This document shows positions 1-6,306 of a stretch of DNA of 8,322 nt, one piece after another (the first letter of the stretch is position 1; every line of letters starts with the position of its first letter). This DNA comes from Spirochaetaceae bacterium (GTDB lineage: Bacteria; Spirochaetota; Spirochaetia; Treponematales; Breznakiellaceae). Where the stretch lies: assembly GCA_031273985.1 (NCBI GenBank), contig JAISQV010000249.1, forward strand, positions 1 to 8,322, given 5' to 3'. The notes under the pieces are model-generated. The model did no database searches. It saw nothing but the letters and a program-made list of their open reading frames with translations, and had not been told where the DNA came from. Both the position numbers and the translations under genes were made by a program.

Positions 1-38
1 AATTCTTCCCCCCGTCCTGCTCCTGTGCCGCCCGCGCG

Positions 39-281
39 CTACAGGATTGCCGTGCCGGGCGCGTAACGTTCCAGGGCGGCCCTGCCCAGGGCCTCAAGCT
101 CCTCTATGCCCAGCAGGGCCGGGTCGTACTCGATGAGGAGGCTCCCCGTCAGGGGCTTCACCTCCGCCCCGGTAACGCCGGGGATGGCCTTTACCTCAGC
201 GAGCACCCCGGCGGCCAGACTCTCGTTTTTTAACAGGGCAAGGCGGAGCCGGACCCTTCCGGGCACAAAACTTACTATCAT
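39..281 (-). CDS. Small stand-alone HMA_2-type domain protein of the metal operon
   Basis: This 80-residue cytosolic protein has no signal peptide or membrane segment and is essentially one ferredoxin-like heavy-metal-associated domain of the HMA_2 kind. It carries PGRVRLR at residues 7-13 and GAEVKPLTGSLLIEYDP at about 38-54. The same pattern (PGRxRxR, then V-PL-GS-LI-YD) occurs at the N-terminus of the ATPase encoded just upstream, so the two domains are paralogous. It lacks the CxxC pair of classical copper/zinc HMA domains and has no cysteine at all, so direct soft-metal binding by thiols is not expected. Its ATG overlaps the ATPase stop codon (ATGA), with a GGGAGG ribosome site 7 bases upstream inside the ATPase gene, which suggests coupled translation. 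A role as a regulatory or docking partner of the pump is inference. Confidence 0.8.
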   Translation of the reverse strand: MIVSFVPGRVRLRLALLKNESLAAGVLAEVKAIPGVTGAEVKPLTGSLLIEYDPALLGIEELEALGRAALERYAPGTAIL

Positions 282-2353
282 GGCCGGGCCTCCCTGCCCA
301 GGAGGGGCCTCATGCTGTTCAGGCTGAGCATGAGGGTGGTCAAATTGTGGAGGACCATGGAGGCGCTGCCCGTCCGGTTCCCCAGGATGCCCGTCAGCAT
401 GAGGGCGCTGTTAATGCCCGCCGCCAGGACTATATTGCTGCGGATTTTCTTCATGGCCCGCTCCGCGATAAGCCGCCCGGCGACCAGCGGGTAGAGGCTG
501 GGGGCCCTGAGCGTGATACCGGCGACTTCGCGGCTCAGATCCGCGCCCTCCTTCATGGCTATACCCACCGTGGCGGCGGACATGGCCGGGGAATCATTGA
601 GGCCGTCCCCCACCATGGCCACGGCAAGGCCCCTGTCCCGCAGGGCCTTCACTATCGCGGTCTTCTCGTCCGGGAGCAGTTCCCCCCGGAAGGAGTCCAC
701 CCCAAGGCGCTTCGCTATGCCCTCCGTGGTGCGCTGGTTATCGCCGGAGAGGAGATAGATACGCCTGATCCCCAGGGCGCGCAGCATGGCAATCACCTCG
801 GGGCCTTCCTCCCTGGGCGGATCGTCGATCACAAAAACAGCGGCAAGAACCCCGTCCACGGCGAGGTAGAGGAGGGACTTGCCCTCCGCCGCAATCTTTG
901 CCTCGTCCCCCTGCGCAATGGAAATATCGATACGCTCATCTTCGCTTATAAAATGCCGGGAGCCTATGACCGTGCGCTTCCCCTGGTAAGCGGTAACTAT
1001 CCCGTGGGCGGCGATGTACGTTACGCTGCTGTGATCCTCCCGGTGTTTGACGCCCTGCTCATTGGCGTAGCGCAGAATCGATTTTGCCACCGGGTGGGGA
1101 AAATGCTCCTCCATACAGGCGGCTATCCTGAGCGCGTTCCTGGATTTGAAGCCGTTGTAGACGATGATACGGTCCAGCGCCGGAGCGGCCCTGGTAAGGG
1201 TGCCGGTCTTGTCAAACACGATAGTGTCCACCGAGGCAAGGGCTTCGAGGGACGCGCCGCCCTTAAAGAATATACCGTTGTTCAGCCCCTCCCGCATGGC
1301 GGCAAGAAAAACCAGGGGTGTGGACAACTTTATGGGGCAGGAATAATCCACGGAAAGAACCGCCCGTGCCTTCGCAAGGCCTCCCCCCAGCACGGCGGTG
1401 CCCCCGGCTATGAGAAAACTAAAGGGCACCAGCCGGTCGGCAAGCTCGTAGGCTTTCAACTCTGTCCCGGCCTTGGCCGCCTCGGACTGGGCGATAAGGG
1501 CGAGAATCTTCTGGAAGCGCGTATCCCCGGCCTTCTTGCGCGCCTCCACGACAATCTCCCCTTCCTCCACCACGGTCCCCGCGTGAACACTATGATCCGC
1601 TTCCCGGAACGCCGCCAGAGCCTCGCCGGTCATGGACGCCTCGTTTACCAGGGCGCTGCCGGAAACCACCCGGCCGTCCACGGGGATCATGGCGCCGGTC
1701 CTGATCACGACCCTATCGCCCGGCTCAAGCTGCGATGCGGGAATCTCCGCGTCCCCGTCCTCCCGCCTGACCCACACATTACCTATAGTAAAGGAAAGCT
1801 TCTCCGCAAGATTCGCCCGGGACCGGTACTTTGCCCACTCCTCCAGATACTCCCCCGTCTTCAGGAGGGCCATCAGCGTGGAGGCGGACCTGTAATCGCC
1901 GTCCAGCAGGCTCAGGCCAATCGCCGAAGCGTCCAGCAGCGGCACGTCCATTCTCAGGGCGGCCAGGGACTTGAGCCCCCGGTAAAAAAAAGAAAGCGCC
2001 GTAAACACCGTCAGGAGGGGCCTGATCTGGGGCGGGCAGAACAGCCGGAAGAGCTGCCCCGCGGCAAAAGAATAGGGGCTCCGGCGGGGCTCCGCCAGCT
2101 CCTCCTTCCCGATCTTCCTGGGCGGCAGGTCCAGATTCCCCACCAGCGCCGCCAGGCCGGAGAGACTGAGAACCCCCTCGTCATAATAAATCAGGATACT
2201 CCCGCTCAGCGGGTTTACGGAAGCGCTGTTCACCCCGGAAACCCCGGAAAGGTACTGCCCCAGCTCCTCGGTCTGACAGCCCCTCAATTCCGGCGGGGGC
2301 ACACGGAACCGCGCCCTGCCGGGGAGCGAATGAACCAGCGCCGCGTGAAGCAT
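278..2353 (-). CDS. Heavy-metal translocating P-type (P1B-like) ATPase with N-terminal HMA_2 domain
   Basis: This inner-membrane pump, 691 residues long, should couple ATP hydrolysis to movement of a transition metal. In order: an HMA_2-type domain (about 1-75, PGRARFR at 11-17); hydrophobic helices at about 113-130 and 138-170; the actuator domain with TGE at 242-244; helices at about 311-350 containing the membrane metal-site motif SCPIK (338-342); the phosphorylation site DKTGT (381-385, Asp381); the P1B signature His-Pro (420-421); the hinge GDGLND (582-587); and C-terminal helices with HNLTTLMLSLNSMRPL (669-684). All catalytic motifs are intact. The membrane motif has one cysteine instead of CPC, so the metal cannot be assigned; Mn, Zn, Fe or Cu are all possible, and export is more likely than import. 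The ATG overlaps the stop of the upstream DUF6110-like gene (TGATG) and no strong ribosome site is seen, so translation is probably coupled. Long open frames on the opposite strand are GC-driven shadows. Confidence 0.93.
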   Translation of the reverse strand: MLHAALVHSLPGRARFRVPPPELRGCQTEELGQYLSGVSGVNSASVNPLSGSILIYYDEGVLSLSGLAALVGNLDLPPRKIGKEELAEPRRSPYSFAAGQLFRLFCPPQIRPLLTVFTALSFFYRGLKSLAALRMDVPLLDASAIGLSLLDGDYRSASTLMALLKTGEYLEEWAKYRSRANLAEKLSFTIGNVWVRREDGDAEIPASQLEPGDRVVIRTGAMIPVDGRVVSGSALVNEASMTGEALAAFREADHSVHAGTVVEEGEIVVEARKKAGDTRFQKILALIAQSEAAKAGTELKAYELADRLVPFSFLIAGGTAVLGGGLAKARAVLSVDYSCPIKLSTPLVFLAAMREGLNNGIFFKGGASLEALASVDTIVFDKTGTLTRAAPALDRIIVYNGFKSRNALRIAACMEEHFPHPVAKSILRYANEQGVKHREDHSSVTYIAAHGIVTAYQGKRTVIGSRHFISEDERIDISIAQGDEAKIAAEGKSLLYLAVDGVLAAVFVIDDPPREEGPEVIAMLRALGIRRIYLLSGDNQRTTEGIAKRLGVDSFRGELLPDEKTAIVKALRDRGLAVAMVGDGLNDSPAMSAATVGIAMKEGADLSREVAGITLRAPSLYPLVAGRLIAERAMKKIRSNIVLAAGINSALMLTGILGNRTGSASMVLHNLTTLMLSLNSMRPLLGREARP

Positions 2354-2580
2354 CAGGTAGCCGCTTTCCCGGCCTTCCTCTGCGCGTCCGCCTCGGCAAG
2401 AATATCCTCGGCGGATTCCTTAATCGTCTCGGCGGCCTCCACGGCCATATCTTTGATGTCCATGATACCGCCCACAGCCCTGGTGCAGAGCTTGCGGATC
2501 TCCTTACTGTTCTTGCAGATCAACGCCCCCGCCACAGCGCCGCCGAGAAAAACCAGCCCGTACTTCCACCAATTGTTCAT
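2353..2580 (-). CDS. DUF6110-like single-helix membrane protein, putative P-ATPase partner
   Basis: This 75-residue protein has one N-terminal membrane helix (about residues 6-22) with a glycine-rich face, GGAVAGA (13-19). A cytoplasmic segment follows with SKEIRK and two cysteines (Cys22, Cys32), then an Ala/Glu-rich amphipathic helix (about 44-68) with ESAEDILAEADA. Glycine helix, basic stretch, then E-A/D-D-I-x-A-E-A is the layout I know for DUF6110, a family found beside HMA_2-type P-ATPases in anaerobes. It parallels mycobacterial DUF1490/PacL proteins, which have one helix plus an Ala/Glu-rich tail and assemble with CtpC-type pumps. Unlike PacL1 it has no His/Asp-rich metal-binding tail. 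It is the first gene of the operon, has a strong GAGGAGG ribosome site 5 bases before the ATG, and shares one base with the ATPase start. The family assignment is from memory of the pattern; a scaffold or chaperone role is inference. Confidence 0.78.
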   Translation of the reverse strand: MNNWWKYGLVFLGGAVAGALICKNSKEIRKLCTRAVGGIMDIKDMAVEAAETIKESAEDILAEADAQRKAGKAAT

Positions 2581-2621
2581 AAAAACCTCCTCACGCCGTT
2601 ATCTTCAATAATAAAGCTAAG

Positions 2622-2808
2622 AGGGGGCCAAGCCCCCTGCGCTCCAGCCTCCTCACCCGGCAAGCCGGGCTCCGGGGTCTTCCGCTACCCCCAATGCGGG
2701 GGAGCACAAAGGGCAACCGCAGGTTGTCTACGCAGGAATTTGGCCTGCTCCGGCGCAGAAAAATTCCCCCGTTTACCATAAGTACCCTCCGCCTTTAGGC
2801 GGAAGGGT
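2622..2808 (-). promoter_or_regulatory. Row of six stem-loops in the predicted leader of the metal operon
   Basis: Six inverted repeats lie close together: AGGGGGC/GCCCCCT (2622-2638, 3-base loop), CCCGGC/GCCGGG (2656-2669, 2-base loop), GCT-A-CCCCC/GGGGGAGC (2684-2705, one bulged A), CAACC/GGTTG (2714-2726), GCAGG/CCTGC (2732-2748), and ACCCTCCGCC/GGCGGAAGGGT around TTTA (2784-2808, one bulged A). All lie downstream of the predicted minus-strand promoter, so they would form in the roughly 325-nt leader RNA. The hairpin nearest the gene is followed on the minus strand by CTTAGCTTTATTATT, which is U-rich and could make it an attenuator. No known metal riboswitch consensus was recognised. A cluster of decayed palindromic repeats is the main alternative. 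Confidence 0.45.
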
Positions 2809-2865
2809 GCGCCGCGGCCCCCGCAACACCCCCGTCCTCTTCCCGGAGTTTGCGCGGGTAAGGCT

Positions 2866-2930
2866 CCCCCGGACTCAATAAACAGTTATACTCCCCTTAC
2901 TATCACACTCCCTTATATAGCCCCCCGGAC
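2866..2930. repeat. Short direct repeat CCCCCGGAC flanking the AT-rich island
   Basis: The 9-base word CCCCCGGAC occurs at 2866-2874 and 2922-2930, bracketing the AT-rich stretch that holds the predicted -10 box of the metal operon. It could be a regulator site pair or chance in GC-rich DNA. No regulator gene is present in the window to link to it. Confidence 0.3.
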
Positions 2931-2940
2931 AAAGAGTCAA
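2912..2940 (-). promoter_or_regulatory. Sigma70-type promoter of the metal operon
   Basis: On the minus strand TTGACT (2935-2940) is followed after exactly 17 bases by TATAAG (2912-2917), each one mismatch from consensus. The -10 box sits in an AT-rich island in otherwise GC-rich DNA. Transcription would start near 2905 and reach the DUF6110-like gene after about 325 nt of leader. The box fit is direct observation; use of the promoter is inference. Confidence 0.6.
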
Positions 2941-2957
2941 CACCGCCCCTCCACCCT

Positions 2958-3032
2958 CTTGTTTCGTCTCTTTCGCGCTTTTCGTGGTTATTCTTCTTCA
3001 TTCTTCTTTTGTCCGTGTAGTGCCCGTGGTTG
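2958..3032 (+). repeat. CTTCGTG/GTGGTTA-type intergenic repeat words upstream of P83/100
   Basis: This pyrimidine-rich stretch contains TTTCGTCTCTTTCGCG, TTTTCGTGGTTA (2979-2990) and CCCGTGGTTGA (3023-3033). The same words occur in the gaps at about 6410-6506 and 7465-7486, always in plus orientation. They resemble widespread degenerate repeats seen between genes in many environmental bacteria, which cause spurious ORFs rich in HEEHE/TKDTK-like residues. Function unknown. Confidence 0.45.
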
Positions 3033-3143
3033 AACTCTTCTCTTCTAACTCCTCACTGCTGCGCTTCGAAGAACCCGCTTGCGCGGGGGATGCCGCTTGC
3101 TCTCTGCCCTGCCCTCGGTTAAACTGACTACAGGAGCGCAGCC

Positions 3144-4763
3144 ATGCCGGAAAAAAGAAACCTTTACCTGACCAAGCCGCTGAGGGCGGGGCTGTCCCTG
3201 TCGCTGGTCCTGCTGCCGGCGCTGCTGGCGGCCCAGCCGGTGGATAGGGAAGAACTACAGGCGGGCAGCGCCCCCATCGAATTCATCAACTACGAGGGCC
3301 CGCACGCCCGGATCGAGACCCTCGAACAGATCCGCGGCATAGGGGCCAGCCTGGGAACGGTGATCGCCTCCGGGGTCCCCCAGGCGGGAAGCGGGGAGCG
3401 TTACTTCGTGATCCACTCCGTAACGGGCCCGGAGGGAAACAAACTCAACGCGGATATCTTTGTCCTGGGCGTGGACGCGGGGGTGGACCACATCAGGAAC
3501 CTCAGGCTCATCATCCAGGGCTACCTGGAGGCCGCCTACGCATACCCGGCGCGGGACGCCGCGCTTCTTGCGGAATTCATTACGATCTACAACGCCGTGT
3601 TCCGGGGAAACTGGGACTACCTCAACGGCCGCTACAAGACCGCGGTCATGGGCCACCTGGTACGGGAACGGGCGGGGCTCTCCATACGCTTCGACGAATG
3701 GCCGGGCCAGGCCATGCTGCTCATACCCCTGGCCACGGCTGCGGCGGGCTCCCTCAGCGCCGTGGACACCACGTCCCTCACCGCCCCGGAGGTGGTGGCG
3801 GATATGCGTTCCCAGGAGGATCGCGGCGTGGAGACCCGCCGGGAGATGGTGGAGTTGAAGGAGCGGGAGGCGGCGGAGGCGGAGCGGCAGGCCGCGGAGC
3901 AGCGCGAGGCGGCGGAACAGGCCCGGGCCCAGGTTGACCGGGGGCGGGAAGAGGCGGCCCGTGAACGGGAACAGATAGCCCGGGAGCGGGAGCAAATAGC
4001 CCGTGAACGGGAACAGGCCGCCACCCCGGAAGCCCCCGCCGGAAACGTCCCGGCGGAGCAGGCCCGGCGGGAAGAAGAGCTGGCCGCCCGTGAAGAGGCC
4101 CTGGCGGAGCAGGAAGCGCAGTTGGACCGCGCCGAAGAAGAGGCCGCCGCACAGCGCGGGGAGGCGGAGGAAACCCAGGCCTTTGCCGAGCGCAAGGAGG
4201 AGGAGGCCCGACAGGAAAGGCAGGAAATTGCCAGGGATCAGCAGGTCATCATAGCGGAGCAGGACAGGGCCGAACCCGCGCCCCCCGCGGGGATCCTGGG
4301 CGTTGCGCTGCGCGGGGCGGAATCCTCCCTGGGCCGGGTGGTGCGGCTCAACGCGGCCACGGGGTCGCAGATCCGCGCCGGGGGGATGAGCACCGTCAAC
4401 GCCCGCTCCCTGATCCAGGCGGGGGGGAAGCTGATCGCCATAGCCGGGGAGAACCAGGGCGGCGCCGCCATCAGGCTGGTGGAGATAAACCCGGAAACCC
4501 TGGAGATGGCCGCCCAGGGCGATGTGGACATACATCCCCAGAGCCTCCTCTGGCAGAGCGGGGACAACCTCTACGCCATCACCCTGGTCAACGGGCGGCC
4601 CTACCTGGCCCGCTTCAACACGAACCTTGCCCGCGTAGCCCAGTCGGCGATCACGGTGCACCCCCTGGGCGCGCCCAGCGTGTCCGGGGACGCGCTGGTC
4701 ATACAGCGGGAGGACGGCTCCGTGGCGCTGCTTAACGTGGCGGATCTGTCGGAACGGCGCTGA
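3144..4763 (+). CDS. P83/100-family periplasmic spirochaete protein
   Basis: This 539-residue protein matches the spirochaete P83/100 antigen family across its N-terminal region: VDREEL (33-38), IEFINYEGP (45-53), IRGIGASLG (63-71), LRLIIQGYLEAAYAY (120-134) and ITIYNAVFRGNWDYLNG (146-162) correspond to blocks I recall in the Borrelia protein. A signal peptide (about 1-30, basic start then LVLLPALLAA) predicts export to the periplasm. Residues about 232-375 are a highly charged coiled coil rich in Ala, Glu, Gln and Arg, including three tandem copies of AREREQI. The C-terminal 160 residues are beta-rich with repeated hydrophobic strands (LVEINPETL, LARFNTNLA, VALLNVADL), propeller-like. Family function is not established; an envelope structural role is inferred. 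The ATG has AGGAG 7 bases upstream; a weak promoter candidate is TTGCTC (3097-3102), 17 bases, TAAACT (3120-3125). The gene converges on citrate synthase. Confidence 0.9.
   Translation: MPEKRNLYLTKPLRAGLSLSLVLLPALLAAQPVDREELQAGSAPIEFINYEGPHARIETLEQIRGIGASLGTVIASGVPQAGSGERYFVIHSVTGPEGNKLNADIFVLGVDAGVDHIRNLRLIIQGYLEAAYAYPARDAALLAEFITIYNAVFRGNWDYLNGRYKTAVMGHLVRERAGLSIRFDEWPGQAMLLIPLATAAAGSLSAVDTTSLTAPEVVADMRSQEDRGVETRREMVELKEREAAEAERQAAEQREAAEQARAQVDRGREEAAREREQIAREREQIAREREQAATPEAPAGNVPAEQARREEELAAREEALAEQEAQLDRAEEEAAAQRGEAEETQAFAERKEEEARQERQEIARDQQVIIAEQDRAEPAPPAGILGVALRGAESSLGRVVRLNAATGSQIRAGGMSTVNARSLIQAGGKLIAIAGENQGGAAIRLVEINPETLEMAAQGDVDIHPQSLLWQSGDNLYAITLVNGRPYLARFNTNLARVAQSAITVHPLGAPSVSGDALVIQREDGSVALLNVADLSERR
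3957..4019 (+). repeat. Three tandem 21-bp units inside the P83/100 coiled coil
   Basis: Three consecutive 21-bp units (3957-3977, 3978-3998, 3999-4019), each beginning GCCCG, encode the heptad AREREQI/A in the coiled coil. The first and third are nearly identical in DNA, and the middle one differs mainly by synonymous changes. Since 21 bp is one heptad, copy-number change would keep both reading frame and coiled-coil phase. Confidence 0.75.
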
Positions 4764-4799
4764 GACGCGGCTCAGGCCCCGCGGTCAGGCTCAGTTTTT
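4764..4799. terminator. Possible terminator between convergent genes
   Basis: In the 27-base gap and first bases of the citrate synthase end, GACGCGG (4764-4770) can pair with CCGCGGTC (4779-4786, one bulged G). A TTTTT run follows at 4795-4799, about 8 bases after the stem. CTGAG/CTCAG (4760-4775) is a competing hairpin. The T run is far from the stem, so this is a weak terminator call for P83/100; nothing better is seen for either gene. Confidence 0.3.
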
Positions 4800-6137
4800 C
4801 CCGGCGCCCCGCCGCTCCAGCGGCTCGTAGGGAATGCGCCGCTGTACGCACTTATAGGCGGGGCGTATGATCCGGCCCCCGGAGACAATCTCCTCCATGC
4901 GGTGGGCGCACCAGCCCGCCACGCGGCTGATGGCAAAGATCGGCGTGTACAGTTCCGGCGGTATGCCCAGCATCTTGTAGACGAAGCCCGAATAAAAATC
5001 CACGTTGATGCACTTGTCGGTACCCTTGACCCGCCGGAAAACCTCCGGCGCGAGGCGCTCCACCAGGCGGTAGAGGTTGAGCTCGTCGGAGTAACCCTTG
5101 AGTTCCGCCAGGGCTATGGCCTTGTCCCGGAGAAGCCGGGCCCGGGGATCGGAGATGGTGTACACCGCGTGACCCAGCCCGTAGATGAGCCCGGAGCCGT
5201 CGTAGACTTCCCCGGCAAGAATCTTTTCAAGATAGTCCGCCACGGCTCCCTCGTTCTCCCAATCCCGCACATGATTCTTGAGATCGTCCATCATGGCCAC
5301 CACCTTGCCGTTGGCGCCCCCGTGCTTGAAGCCCTTGAGGGAATTGATCCCCGCGGTAATGGCCGCGTAGGTATCGGTTTCGGCTGAGGAAAGCAGGTGC
5401 ACGGCAAAGGTAGAATTATTACCGCCCCCGTGCTCCGCGTGCAGCACCAGGGCCAGGTCCAGAATCTCAGCCTCCAGGCGGGTAAACTTCTGATCCGGCC
5501 GAATAAGGGCCAGAATACTCTCCGCACTGGCGGTATGCGTTTCCGGCAGATGCACGATAAGCGAATCATGATCGTAGTAATGCTTTTTTATCATGTAGGA
5601 ATAGGCCGCTATCGTGGGGAAGCGGGCAATCAATTCCAGACACTGCCGCAGCACATTCTCCGGGGAAAGATTCTCCGGGTCATCGTCGTAGGAGTACAGC
5701 GTAAGCACCGAGCGGCCCAGCTTGTTCATGATGTCCCGCGAAGGAGCCTTCATGATGGAATCCTCCGCAAAATTTTTGGGCAGTATCCTTTTCTCGCCAA
5801 GCAGCGCGCTGAACGCGTCGAGCTGCTCCCTGTCGGGAAGGGTGCCGAACATGAGAAGGTACACCGTCTCCTCAAACCCGTAGCGTCCCTCCCGCGCGGC
5901 GGCGGCGGCCAGGTCCTCCACGTCTATACCCCGGTAGTAAAGCTTCCCGTCCACGGGAACCTTCTCCCCCTCGTCGATAATATAGCCATGAACATCCCCG
6001 ATGCGCGTAAGCCCCACCAGTACGCCCGTCCCGTCGGCATTGCGGAGACCGCGCTTCACGTTGTACCTGTCATAGAGTTCCGCCTCGATGTAATCATTCC
6101 CGACCACTCTTGATGCATAATCCAGCTCTCCGGCCAT
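4791..6137 (-). CDS. gltA: Citrate synthase (Si-type fold, citrate/2-methylcitrate synthase family)
   Basis: This cytosolic enzyme should condense acetyl-CoA with oxaloacetate to citrate, feeding 2-oxoglutarate and glutamate synthesis or a TCA cycle. At 448 residues it is in the usual range for the long form found in many anaerobes. Catalytic landmarks are intact: His236 in HAEHGGGN, His272 in KHGGAN (pig His274 equivalent), His323 in GLGHAVY (pig His320) and Asp380 in NVDFYSG (pig Asp375), followed by SRVAGWCAHRMEE (404-416) with the C-terminal arginines. The N-terminal half has the expected YRGIDVEDLA (68-77) and FEETVYLLMFGTLP (88-101). The ATG has GGAGG 8 bases upstream and a consensus -10 box just before that. 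It stands alone: no aconitase or isocitrate dehydrogenase gene is adjacent. Propionyl-CoA (methylcitrate) activity cannot be excluded from sequence; no prp genes are nearby. The symbol is by family only. Confidence 0.95.
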   Translation of the reverse strand: MAGELDYASRVVGNDYIEAELYDRYNVKRGLRNADGTGVLVGLTRIGDVHGYIIDEGEKVPVDGKLYYRGIDVEDLAAAAAREGRYGFEETVYLLMFGTLPDREQLDAFSALLGEKRILPKNFAEDSIMKAPSRDIMNKLGRSVLTLYSYDDDPENLSPENVLRQCLELIARFPTIAAYSYMIKKHYYDHDSLIVHLPETHTASAESILALIRPDQKFTRLEAEILDLALVLHAEHGGGNNSTFAVHLLSSAETDTYAAITAGINSLKGFKHGGANGKVVAMMDDLKNHVRDWENEGAVADYLEKILAGEVYDGSGLIYGLGHAVYTISDPRARLLRDKAIALAELKGYSDELNLYRLVERLAPEVFRRVKGTDKCINVDFYSGFVYKMLGIPPELYTPIFAISRVAGWCAHRMEEIVSGGRIIRPAYKCVQRRIPYEPLERRGAGKN

Positions 6138-6152
6138 CGACCCAACCTCCGC

Positions 6153-6186
6153 CGTATAATTATACGAAACGCTAGCAGAAACTGAA
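6153..6186 (-). promoter_or_regulatory. Citrate synthase promoter with 14-bp palindrome over the -10 box
   Basis: A perfect 14-bp palindrome, CGTATAATTATACG, occupies 6153-6166. Read on the minus strand it contains a consensus TATAAT (6159-6164). TTCAGT (6181-6186) lies 16 bases upstream as a poor -35 box. Transcription would start near 6152, giving a leader of about 15 nt that is mostly ribosome site. The palindrome over the -10 box could be a repressor operator, or simply a symmetric -10 region. Confidence 0.55.
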
Positions 6187-6212
6187 TAAAGTTACAATAC
6201 AGGAAGTAAGGA

Positions 6213-6268
6213 GGGGGGCCGATTACCATGCCGTTTTTGCGCAGCCCTTAACTACCGCCCGGCCCCCC
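6213..6268. repeat. Inverted repeat GGGGGGCCG/CGGCCCCCC with 38-base loop
   Basis: GGGGGGCCG (6213-6221) and CGGCCCCCC (6260-6268) are perfect 9-base complements 38 bases apart. The left arm overlaps a ribosome-site-like AAGGAGG (6208-6214). It lies upstream of the citrate synthase promoter, so it would be transcribed only from an unseen plus-strand promoter. Confidence 0.5.
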
Positions 6269-6280
6269 CACGCTCCAAAG

Positions 6281-6306
6281 GTTTTGGCCGCGTCCGCGGC
6301 CAAAAC
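6281..6306. repeat. Strong palindromic hairpin with 12-bp perfect arms
   Basis: GTTTTGGCCGCG (6281-6292) and CGCGGCCAAAAC (6295-6306) are perfect complements separated by only TC. The stem can extend by AAAG (6277-6280) with CTTT (6308-6311) and one bulged G. GCTTTTG follows on the plus strand, so it is terminator-like, but it sits between divergent genes with no gene to terminate. A REP-like palindrome, a small-RNA terminator or a cruciform are the alternatives. Confidence 0.6.

Larger units (their letters stand above)
2581..3143. other. 563-base intergenic region between metal operon and P83/100 gene
   Basis: This gap separates two divergently transcribed genes. From left to right it holds the ribosome site of the DUF6110-like gene, a row of six small inverted repeats (2622-2808), an AT-rich island at about 2875-2920 with the metal-operon promoter, CTTCGTG/GTGGTTA-type repeat words (2958-3032), and a small hairpin with arms CCCGC and GCGGG at 3074-3087. 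The word GTGAGGAGG (minus strand) occurs twice, at the true ribosome site (2586-2594) and again at 2648-2656 with no obvious start codon after it. A 62-codon minus-strand frame at 2591-2779 has no ribosome site or recognisable protein features and is judged non-coding. Confidence 0.7.

Noticed and set aside
347..2611. 754-codon open frame on the plus strand opposite the ATPase, longer than the ATPase itself
   Set aside because: The minus strand encodes an intact P-type ATPase with every catalytic motif. The opposite frame is Gly/Arg/His/Pro-rich without domain features, as expected from GC-rich codon bias.
2591..2779. 62-codon minus-strand frame upstream of the DUF6110-like gene
   Set aside because: It runs through the hairpin row, lacks a ribosome site, and its Arg/Pro/Leu-rich product looks like translated repeats.
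3957..4019. CRISPR-like repeats
   Set aside because: The three 21-bp units are directly adjacent without spacers and are in frame within a coiled-coil coding region.
3255..4661. 468-codon minus-strand frame opposite P83/100
   Set aside because: Low-complexity mirror of the Ala/Glu-rich coiled coil; no recognisable motif or ribosome site.
6281..6306. Terminator for citrate synthase or the lipoprotein gene
   Set aside because: It lies upstream of both genes in a divergent gap, so it cannot end either transcript.
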